Shown here in pieces: positions 8,362 to 15,571 of a stretch of DNA of 15,571 bases; the stretch's first letter is position 1, and every line of letters starts with the position of its first letter. The DNA lies in the NCBI GenBank assembly GCA_027600665.1, contig JADGJL010000685.1, forward strand, positions 1 through 15,571, read 5' to 3'. The stretch is from Irineochytrium annulatum. Its lineage: Eukaryota > Chytridiomycota > Chytridiomycetes > Chytridiales > Chytridiaceae. A program made the translations under genes and the position numbers. The notes below the pieces were generated by a model. It had not been told where the DNA came from. It saw only the letters and a list, made by a program, of their open reading frames with translations, and ran no database searches.

Positions 8362-9227
8362 ATGAATCGCTCCCTCCAACGGCATCTGTTCGAGCTGAAG
8401 GCAAGAACATGCCAGCAGGGCACTGAATTGCTTACCTCAGCTGCAGTTTACCTCGAATGAGTTGGAAAAGGAGGCCGCGAGAGCGACCGGGAAAGAGCTG
8501 GATGTCGAAAAGGAGAAACTGAAGAAGGTGGGAGCAAGCCCTGCATTATGGGGCCGTTGCCATCGTCCTTTATTGCCGGCAAATTTCTTACCGCGCATGC
8601 ATGTTTAGGCGATAAGGCAGAACAACACCGATGGCGGTTAGCATCTCCCAGCTGCTTATTTCTTACTCGCTTTAACGCCCCAAACAGCCAAAATATTTGC
8701 ATCCAACGTTATTAGGAAGAAGAATGAAGCGTTGAACTACCTAAAAATGTCGTCGCGACTTGACGGCGTCATTACGCGCGTTCACACGGCCAGTAAGGCT
8801 CGTAGCCAACACTTTCGTCTAAGTGATGAATGCAGCCAAGATCATGAAGGTTACTTCGGCCATGGCCGGTGTCGTCAAGGGTCTTGACGGCTGCGTCAGT
8901 GACAAGAACCTGGAAAAGGTAACAACTTAAGCAACTTTTCCACGGCCCTTCAAAATGACACTCCTTTCCAACCAGGTGACGAAGGTGATGGACAAATTCG
9001 AGAAGCAATTCGAGGAGCTGGATATCCAGACCGCCTACATGGAATCGGTCATGAGCGGCTCGTCTAGCCTGACGACGCCGGCAGCCGAGGTGGAGCTCCT
9101 CATCGCCCAAGTCGCAGAGGAGAACGGGCTCGAGCTTCAGTTCTCGCTGCCCAACGTCACCGGTGAGGGGGCGCGGCTCGGTGCGGGCAATGAACATGTT
9201 AGGGATCGCAATCACCAGCCGCGGTAG
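8362..9227 (+). CDS. DID2: CHMP1/Did2 (Vps46) ESCRT-III subunit
   Basis: Exons: 8362-8400, 8447-8527, 8609-8636, 8688-8792, 8824-8918, 8976-9227, giving 199 residues, close to the usual 195-205. The order matches CHMP1: LFELKFTSNELEKEA in helix 1, IFASNVIRKKNEALNYLKM in helix 2, SSRLDGVITRVHTA, then KVMDKFEKQFEELD, LTTPAAEVELLIAQVAEENGLEL. CHMP1 joins ESCRT-III filaments late and recruits Vps4 and its regulators for disassembly during multivesicular body formation and related membrane cutting. Intron 1 (8401-8446) uses a GC donor and intron 4 is only 31 nt. An in-frame ATG at 8320 would add 14 residues; 8362 matches the family length better. The family's C-terminal MIM1 helix (acidic, then LxxRLxxL) is not visible. 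A 40-nt GTGAGG...TTAG interval (about 9165-9204) could be a sixth intron that changes the last residues, but also yields no MIM1. Confidence 0.92.
8401..8446 (+). other. GC-AG intron in CHMP1
   Basis: The exon must end FELK and resume FTSNEL to keep the conserved helix-1 sequence. The join is exact at phase 0 with AAG|GCAAGA as donor and CTGCAG as acceptor, 46 nt apart. No GT donor nearby preserves the reading frame and motif. GCAAG is the usual extended donor of the minor GC-AG class. Confidence 0.8.
8793..8823 (+). other. 31-nt intron in CHMP1
   Basis: A GTAAGG donor and CTAAG acceptor bound 31 nt. Removing it joins A|TG to make a Met codon and restores RVHTA followed by MMNAAKIMKV, in register with the CHMP1 family. 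Without splicing the frame reaches a stop about 30 codons later. This is the shortest intron in the window. Confidence 0.78.
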
Positions 9228-9778
9228 CAAAGACAGGAATTAACGGTACCAAAGCAGATATTATTTTTTTGTGTAAGGTTAGCTAGATGACGAACAGTAC
9301 GCCTCTTCGTTTGTTACTCACGTATATATCACTAGAAAGTAATAAATCAAAGAGCCAAGACGGCTTTCATGTTATTCTTGCTTTTACTAATAGGCAGGGA
9401 ACAGCCGAAACGGTACAAATGACTGCTATTTTCCGGCATGCCAAACGCGGAAATTATGTCGCCTTCGAGTGTGCGGGCATGCATGCGAAGCTTGGACTTC
9501 AATTCGGCATAAATATGATCCGGCTGCTTCCTCCCTGCCAAAGTCCAATTACAATACAATCAATCAAGATAAGATAGTTCGGAAGAAACAACTAAAGTCG
9601 GTTGCGAATAACAAAAATATCACAATAACAAGCAATTGCGGTCGTGCCACACACGCCCTGAACCCGGAAAGATGCATTTAATGAGGTTCTTCTTTTCCAT
9701 TAAAACCTCCACTTGCACGGCAAAAGGCAACGCTTAACCCAATTAATCTACATCGTGAGTACCCCCTAATCAACTTGA
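9228..9778. other. Convergent intergenic region between CHMP1 and the RING-CH ligase gene
   Basis: These 551 bp lie between the 3' ends of two convergent genes. AATAAA at 9341-9346, 114 nt after the CHMP1 stop, may be its polyadenylation signal. The region is more A/T-rich than the genes. A 96-codon frame at 9287-9577 has no recognisable motif, and an antisense frame is open over the same bases, so I do not call a gene. No repeat or structured RNA was recognised. Confidence 0.45.
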
Positions 9779-11275
9779 TCAACCCTCCCCGGAGTATTCG
9801 AGGAACCCGTATCCTATCGACTTGGCGAGAAACAACTGGACGGATGTGAAGACTCCCTCATAGCCGCGAATCGCGCCCCACGCTAAAATGAGCGTGTAAT
9901 AGTACTGCGAAGACTTGCATATCAGCTATGCAAGAACAGAGACGAAGCAAGAAGGGAAAATGAATGGAATCCGTAAGGAGACCGTTGCCACAGACGAACC
10001 CACCTTCATTATGTAGCTCCAAGCTCCCGCTAGCACCAAGAACATCATCTTCAGCAACGACGCGTACCAAGACGCCGCAAGCCCGTTCGCCCACTGCTTG
10101 CTCCTCTCCCATGCGACCGCGTCCGCGTCCATTGCGGTCCCGTTCAACCCCTTGCTCTCCATCATCAACCCAGATGTCCTCCCCGCGCCGGCATCGTCCG
10201 CGGCTGCGATAGTCCTGCTGCCCGTGACGACGTGCGTGAAGAAGGCGCCAACCTCCATCGTGATGGCGTGCGAGGTCATCAGGCCGGCTATGATGAAGGT
10301 CTCGGCGTAGTAGATGCCCGCGACGATGCCGCGCTGCATGAGGTCGAAGAGGTAATAAGGGAGGAGGCGGCCGGTGGTGAAGTAAGCCAGAGTGTGGATG
10401 GCGTAAAAGACCACCGCGAGCTTTCGAGGGACGGTGCGGAGGACTACCACCTATAAGCTAAATTCAGCAAACGCACGAAGTTGAACGGCCTAACAAAAGC
10501 AGCCTCGCTTACCCATACGATCATGCCGTCAATGAGAACCATAAGGACGGCTAGGAGTGGTGACAAGAACGGGATGAGCGAAAGGAACGGCTGCGGCAAG
10601 CACGGCAGCGCTCCAGAAGGATGCTGCTTCTCCGTGCAGACGGCGTCCCTAAGAAGGTCGGATGCGTATGAGATGGAAGGGGGTTCGAGCCGAGGTTGCG
10701 AGATAGATGGCGAGCTGTCGTCCCGGCCGTAGACGACCCAAACGTGGACGGGTGTGAAAAGGTGCCAGGTGAGGCCACCGACTAAAACGGCAAGTAGAAT
10801 GAATGTGTTTGTAAACTCGCGCGCTCTGGCGAGGAGTGAACGCGTGAGCCAGGTGCCGTCAATCTCGTATGCGTATGTGCAAGCCTGATGTAAACTCGCG
10901 TTACTTCTCGTGCACAGAAAGACTAACAGGACAACAAATCGAACCTCGCATCGCATCGGCTCGCCGTGGACAAGACTTCCTCGTGATTGCAGTGTGAGCC
11001 GCCATTGATCAAGACAGAAGCGGTGCACATATAAGCATGAGCCCTTGCTACAACCAGCCATAAGCAACGCGCCAGATAAACATAATCACACACCATCGGC
11101 ACGGTCTAAACAGCGCCTGAGGTTCTTCTTCGGAAAGGCTGCGTGCCAAGGAAGAAGCGTCAGATTTACAGCATCGTTTAGGGGCAACAAGCACACATAT
11201 CGCTAACCAGATCCGACAAAACGGTATCATCATAGGTCCATCCTGCGTCGGCGTGGGCGGCACGGCGCTGTACAT
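9779..11275 (-). CDS. Multi-pass membrane RING-CH (MARCH-type) E3 ubiquitin ligase
   Basis: Exons in reading order: 11275-11208, 11138-11094, 11047-10945, 10884-10513, 10450-10004, 9904-9779, giving 386 residues. Splicing yields FCRICLSEEEPQALFRPCRC, then KGSCLYVHRFCLDQWR and MRCEAC. The ligands are C20, C23, C36, C38, H46, C49, C71 and C74, fitting C-x2-C-x12-C-x-C-x7-H-x2-C-x21-C-x2-C, the C4HC3 RING-CH pattern. At least five hydrophobic segments follow, at about residues 96-116, 172-196, 206-231, 238-262 and 322-355. RING-CH ligases are membrane-bound and ubiquitinate membrane proteins, often directing them to endosomal sorting or ER degradation. The start is supported by an in-frame stop at 11308-11306, with no ATG between. 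It is far shorter than Doa10/MARCH6, so it is another subgroup; substrate and organelle are unknown. Intron lengths are 69, 46, 60, 62 and 99 nt. It converges on CHMP1. Confidence 0.88.
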
Positions 11276-11828
11276 CGAAGCAGATGACCAGGCCAATGGA
11301 GCAGTTTAGGCTTTGCGTCGTCGCGAACTTCACGGTAGTTATAACAAAAGCCAGAACAGAGAGGCCAGTGTGGGCGGAGGTGGTGGGCCGGTGGAGGTGC
11401 AGAAACAGCGGGCAACTTGTATGATGAACGGGATACAACTCGGATGAGACGACGGCTGCGACAGGGCAGAGGGGCGTGAGGCTCCCTCGAAGTCGACGAC
11501 GAGGGCGCCGCTGGTTTGAACGGCGGTGCCGTCGGTCGGAGACTAGCGAGGACCTCCCGCAACGTTTCGAAGCGGTGGAGGGCGGTGGGCACAGGCCGAC
11601 GTGTCTTTCGATCTCCGCACATTGCGGCTCAACCGAAATTAATCACATGACTTAAACAACATGCAACAAAAAGGCCAAAGCGAAATGGAAGCCAATCTAG
11701 CGACATGATGATACTATTAAAAATACATGTGTAAGCGAACCGAAACACAAAACAGCGTCAGATATGTGTCCTGCCACGACAGCCATCCTTCTCAACGCTC
11801 CCGAGATCTTCCACCTCGCGCAATTGCA
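11276..11828. other. Intergenic region upstream of the RING-CH ligase gene
   Basis: These 553 bp lie between the stop of the RhoGAP gene and the start codon of the ligase, both on the minus strand. They should hold the RhoGAP 3' UTR and the ligase promoter. A GC-rich 130-codon minus-strand frame at 11622-11230 has no family resemblance, overlaps the start of the ligase in another frame, and is not called. No TATA box, RNA gene or repeat stands out. Confidence 0.45.
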
Positions 11829-13800
11829 CTACTGCGTCCCAGCCGACCCCCCTAGATCCCCAGCTTGCGACCTCCGCTTTGACGGCGGCGGTGGTGGCGG
11901 TATCTTCTTCACCTTCACGTCCCCACTACCGCTCCCCACGTTCAAAGACTCCGACGACTTAACCGTTCGTGCAGATAAAATCCTCGCCTCCTCCACATCA
12001 TTCTCATTTCCCCCTTTCAGCCGAACGCGGTCCACCACCAGAGCGTTCCCCGAGCCGTAAGTCGCCCTCGACGCCGGCGGTGGCGGTGGCGGCGGTCTTG
12101 CCCGCCCGGCCACTGCCACCATCCCGTTCAACCCGACAGACCCGTTCGCCGACGTCGGTGAAGCCCGCGGTGACGCTAAGTTGCCACCAGGTCCACCTTC
12201 CCGCCAGTAATTTGGCCCCCGATCCCCATCGAGGCTGTCCATACTCTTCACCCTCCCCGAGCTGGGCCGCGGCGGCATTGGCGGTTGCAGCTTCGCCGGC
12301 TGCGTCCGCACCGTCTCCTCCGCTTTTCGCCGCTCCGTCGCCGCTGCCTCCGCATCCGACTCGTCACCCAAATCCGGCACCGAAAACCCGTGGTCGCCCA
12401 TGGACCGCCTCTGAATCCCCGAAGAGTTTAGCGACTTAGGCACCGGCGGCCGTGGCGGCGGCACGCTCATCGTCCGATTCGAGAGAGCTCCCCGGGCAGA
12501 GTGCGTCGGTGACGAGCTCCCGTCCACCCCGCTTCCTCTGCTGCCAACCGTCGCATCCCGCTTCAACGACAACGATGTCGATGAAGAGTCGTGATCCCAC
12601 TCGTCGTCCGCCGTCTTTGGAGGTATTACGAATAAGACTTCCCAGTTCAGGATAAGCGCCCGGAGGAGGGTGCTGTTGATCTGGAGGGTTGGGGTGAAGA
12701 TGACGGCGAGGTTGCTGATGGACATTTTATTGGCGCTTGACCGCCGTTGAATCCGGTCGAGGTGCGCCATAAAGAAGCGGAGGGTGCAGATGTTGCAGCG
12801 GGGTAGTCGCGTACAGAGCACTTTGAGTTCGGAGAGGACACGGGAGCTAATAGGGGGAGGTTCCGCGGCGGCGGTCGGGGGGAAGGAGACGCTGCCCGAC
12901 GGATCCTCCCCACCGGGAAAGAGCGCCTGGAATTCTTGAGCGAGTCTTGATGTCAGGATGGGTTCGGGCACTGTGTCGGTGAAGAAAGAATCAGCAAAAC
13001 ATTACTCGTTTCTTACCAAAAAAAAAGAGAATAGCTTACGTTCTCTCAGGAACGCCTTGATGACCGAGCACACAGCGTTCGAGTCCGTTTCGGTCCCAGT
13101 TTCCGCGTCCCGCTGAAAGAGATCCACGTCCATACCCGTATTGAACTGAGCCTTCAGCTTGTTGATCTCTGTTGTCGAACCCCCCACCCGGTATATCCCA
13201 ACCTCATTCATTGCTGAAAAAGGCGAGGAAACGAAGTGCAGAAACACGAAACCATCAATAACAGCAAGGGGTAAGTCGAACGCAAAAACTGTTATACCAT
13301 TCGCCTCGATATATTCCACCCCTCTGAACAACAACGCTGGTAAATCATCGCAGATGCCCTTCAAGCTCGTCGTCCGCGTAACCTCGGCCAAAGGCATCCC
13401 AAAGATCGAAGGCCCATCAAAGTCAGTCACCTTTCTATCTGTCGAGTCTGTGCGGGAAATACACATAAATTCTTTGCCCAATGCACTCCAAGCCAGCACG
13501 GTCCGAATCGTCTTGCAGGCATCCCGCGAAGGTCTACAGTGCTAAAAGTGAATGCCAACCTTTCCTCCCAACTACGGCGGCGGCCGCGCCGCTGGCCCGC
13601 TCGTAAAGCTCCGACTTCTTCGCCGCTGCGTAGGCCTCCTTCGCCTTGACCCCGACGTCGGCTGAGATGACGGCTGCCTGCTGCTTCCAAACCACAGACC
13701 GCTCCTGAACCACCGCCGCGGCCGCGATCGACCGCTCCTTAGCGACGGCCGCCGCCGCGATAGACTTCTCCTTCAGCTGATTCAGGAGGGAGGACGACAT
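11829..13800 (-). CDS. RhoGAP protein with N-terminal 11-mer helical repeats and proline-rich tail
   Basis: Exons in reading order: 13800-13560, 13447-13298, 13213-13040, 12970-11829, giving 568 residues. Introns are 112, 84 and 69 nt, with phases that rebuild conserved residues exactly (for example FLRE joined to LPEPILT). Residues 10-75 form 11-residue Ala/Lys/Glu repeats. The RhoGAP domain covers about residues 90-320: FGMPLAEV, LLFRGVEYIEAN, GIYRVGGS with the arginine finger, SVIKAFLRELPEPIL, and NLAVIFTPTL. It should speed GTP hydrolysis by Rho, Rac or Cdc42 GTPases; which one cannot be read here. The tail is disordered and rich in proline runs (PPPRPPVPK, RPPPPPPPASR, KKIPPPPPPSKRR), likely ligands for SH3 domains or profilin. 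GIYRVGG has Gly where many relatives have Ser. The start is the first ATG before the repeats; no signal peptide is seen. Confidence 0.88.
13576..13773 (-). repeat. Six 11-residue repeats coding for an Ala-rich helix
   Basis: Within the RhoGAP coding sequence, residues 10-75 divide evenly into six 11-mers: KEKSIAAAAVA, KERSIAAAAVV, QERSVVWKQQA, AVISADVGVKA, KEAYAAAKKSE, LYERASGAAAA. The first two are nearly identical in protein and similar in DNA, implying a 33-bp duplication; later copies are diverged. Eleven-residue periodicity is known from synucleins, perilipins and some apolipoproteins, where it makes a lipid-binding 11/3 helix. Confidence 0.65.
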
Positions 13801-14065
13801 GCTTGCAAGCTGGGGTGCGCCAGCTGCCTCCACGCGTAGGACGACTCGCAGCTCGACGTTAAGAGAAAGTTCTGCTGTTCAGGCACACTGATGATAAGAC
13901 AACGAGGCTTTATGTAGAAGTTGATATAAAGAATAACAGATCTTCAACAAGCGTTATTATGACAATAGAAGAGCATCCAACGCATTTGTGCAAGTTGCAC
14001 CAGCCAGGGAGTGAAAAATAAAATTCTACATAAAAAAAACATTGTTCGTCTGACGTAAACTGATA

Positions 14066-15571
14066 TTAACCGTCCGGCTCGAAAATCCTCTCGAAGTTGG
14101 CCAATATTGTCTCTAGCACCCGGCTCTGCTGCTTCAACTCGGATGGGTCCGGGTTTTCGTCGGGGGAATCCATCAATGTCGGCCCCCACACAATCGACAA
14201 ATTCTGGACGCCCATCTTGTTTTCGGGCTCGTTCTGCTGAACTCTAATGCAACAAGAAACGAGTTAGTTAGTGAGCTTCGGTCGATCGAAGGAGATACTC
14301 ACTTATACAGATGGAACATGAGCGCTTGGAGCGTCGAGTAGTGACAATCGTGGAGCTGATTGACAAGCTCGTGGATTGCAATCAATCTCATACGCTCATC
14401 CTCAATTCCTGCATGTACACGTAAGGACGACGCACAGCGCTAGAACATGAATGTCTCACGAATATACATACGCGCTGCATCGATGAACGAATGGTACATG
14501 CTCTTCGGGAGTAGCGGGTCTGGTAATTCTCGAAAGTAGAGTTTCAACACCCCCGCGAGCACAGGCACGCTGTCGGCCCATTCCTCAAAGTTGACCTTCT
14601 CGGCATCTGCAGGAAACGCATTGGCTTCACGCGCGTCGGTACCACCGCGACAAACCTCGGTCCAACAGGGTTCGAAGCTTCTGCACCTGCGAGCTCGTGC
14701 CGGACGTCCTGTACACGCCCTGCACCGACATGCCGTAATCCTCCACCGCCTGAATACATCGCGTAACGACAACAGGCACGGGCGGGCCGTCGCGCTCGCA
14801 AACCGAGACTAGCTCAAGGCCAAATGAGGGCTTCGGGTTGACGATAGAGACGGCCTCGGGAGACTGTAGCATAGCTTAGTAACTCAATCGCTTCCAAGTA
14901 AAAAGGATAAAGGATTAATTAAGTGAACACACCATAGGATAAGGCGCGTACTCATAGTCCTTCTTCTGCAGCTGCTTCTGGTTTTGGAAGTAATCGTGCA
15001 TGAAGTCACTGAAGTCGCGGGCGTTGTTAATGCTTTCGGCAATCTTCACGACGCCGAATCTCTCGGGCTCCATCGGGCTTATCGTCGTCGCCTCCTTCAT
15101 AAAAGAATCCTCCATTTCCTTCGCGTGTCGAATCAGGAAGTGTTGAAGGCTATGATCGCAAGAGTCATTCGTCTCCTTCAGCATCTGCAACAAAAATATT
15201 AAGACATTCGCCATCAAGGGCAAGCTCGGAAGTTACCTACCCGGATGAATCGTGGCAGGTGGCTCTGGAAGTATGTGGCCCGAAGGTTATTCGTCGCCGC
15301 GAGTTGCTGCTTGTAGGCCTCGTTCGACAGCGACGCTCGCATCCTTGCATCGTCTTCAAGTTTTTGCAGCTGTTCGAGTAAATCACCATTAAGTTAGGAA
15401 AAACCTCCAAGACGGGAGCCACCTTCCCCGGGTTCGTTGTTCCCTGCTTGAAAAGCTGCATCGGAATTGACAAACTCTTTGGCACGCCCCTCTTCAACGT
15501 CCCGACGGGGCCACCTCCTCCCATCATCGCATTCATCATGTTGCTAGCAGCGCTGCTACCCGCCATCCCAC
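14066..15571 (-). CDS. F-BAR and RhoGAP protein, N terminus beyond the window
   Basis: Visible exons in reading order: from the edge to 15423, then 15369-15241, 15184-14933, 14863-14656, 14606-14472, 14408-14303, 14243-14066 with TAA. Introns are 53, 56, 69, 49, 63 and 59 nt, and every join preserves frame and motif. The first part (EAYKQQLAATNNLRATYFQSHLPRFIR cut across conserved Asn-Leu-Arg and Tyr-Phe, then LKETNDSCDHSLQHFL) has the helical pattern of an F-BAR domain, which binds and curves membranes. The RhoGAP domain begins SFGLEL and includes CIQAVEDYG, GVYRTSGTSSQVQKLR with the arginine finger, LKLYFRELPDPLLP and NLSIVWGPTLM, and ends near the stop at FERIFEPDG. The architecture resembles yeast Rgd1 or Rga7, which act on Rho GTPases in polarity, wall integrity and cytokinesis. 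An ATG at 15566 exists, but the F-BAR core should begin further upstream, so the gene is treated as partial. Confidence 0.9.

Noticed and set aside
9287..9577. A 96-codon plus-strand frame after CHMP1
   Set aside because: A/T-rich, no recognisable motif, and an antisense frame is open over the same bases. It lies where two convergent 3' UTRs are expected.
11178..11438. A hydrophobic stretch in another minus-strand frame, considered as a transmembrane segment
   Set aside because: It does not join in frame to the RING-CH exons, and its only support is hydrophobicity.
11230..11622. A 130-codon Arg/Pro-rich minus-strand frame that I first considered as the first exon of the membrane protein
   Set aside because: The RING-CH model starting at 11275 explains the gene, with an in-frame stop at 11308-11306 upstream. 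The longer frame is in a different register and looks like a GC-rich chance frame.
11969..12655. Plus-strand Ser/Pro-rich frames opposite the RhoGAP tail
   Set aside because: They are mirror frames of the proline codons on the minus strand, without family motifs.
13427..13690. A 26-nt intron in the RhoGAP gene (13534-13559) leading into the LRGMPARRFGPCW frame
   Set aside because: That frame does not reach the RhoGAP domain. The 112-nt intron 13448-13559 joins K|D|STDRK directly in register with FGMPLAEV.
1..15571. A defence system, CRISPR array, secondary-metabolite cluster or other undescribed multi-gene system
   Set aside because: All recognisable genes belong to ordinary eukaryotic signalling, trafficking or transposon families, and no direct-repeat array or prokaryotic gene structure was seen.

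Overview
The window looks like nuclear DNA from a compact, gene-dense fungal genome, probably an early-diverging or zoosporic lineage, although the sequence alone does not fix the phylum. The reasons are many very short GT-AG introns (31-113 nt, most 42-75), closely packed neighbours (87 bp between two genes), fairly GC-rich coding sequence, and gene families such as VPS11, CHMP1/Did2 and an F-BAR plus RhoGAP protein. I rebuilt the genes by hand from reading frame, splice sites and conserved motifs. No CRISPR array, tRNA, rRNA or prokaryotic operon was recognised.

Layout. 1-1056 (minus): one end of a PIF/Harbinger DNA transposon with an open transposase frame that runs off the left edge. 1162-2938 (plus): a dual-specificity phosphatase with a rhodanese/CH2-like N-terminal domain, resembling a MAP kinase phosphatase. 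3438-4320 (plus): a five-exon, 204-residue EF-hand protein. 4499-8274 (plus): VPS11, eleven exons as modelled, about 1094 residues, with a C-terminal RING-H2. 8362-9227 (plus): a CHMP1/Did2 ESCRT-III subunit in six exons. 9779-11275 (minus): a multi-pass RING-CH (MARCH-type) E3 ubiquitin ligase in six exons, visible only after three tiny introns inside the zinc-binding domain are removed. 11829-13800 (minus): a RhoGAP with 11-residue helical repeats at its N terminus and a proline-rich tail. 14066 to beyond 15571 (minus): an F-BAR plus RhoGAP protein whose N terminus lies outside the window.

How the genes relate. VPS11 (CORVET/HOPS tethering), CHMP1 (late ESCRT-III) and the membrane RING-CH ligase all belong to families that act on endosomal membranes or feed ubiquitinated cargo to them, and they are consecutive. 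The next two genes both encode RhoGAPs, one with a membrane-curving F-BAR domain and one with a possible lipid-binding amphipathic helix. Eukaryotic neighbours need not be functionally linked, so the clustering is an observation to test.

Most unusual points: the RING-CH domain with introns at or between its zinc ligands (two Cys codons split TG|C), a CHMP1 gene with a GC-AG intron, a 31-nt intron and no visible MIM1 motif, a candidate 45-nt stopless intron in VPS11, and the synuclein-like 11-mer helix joined to a RhoGAP.
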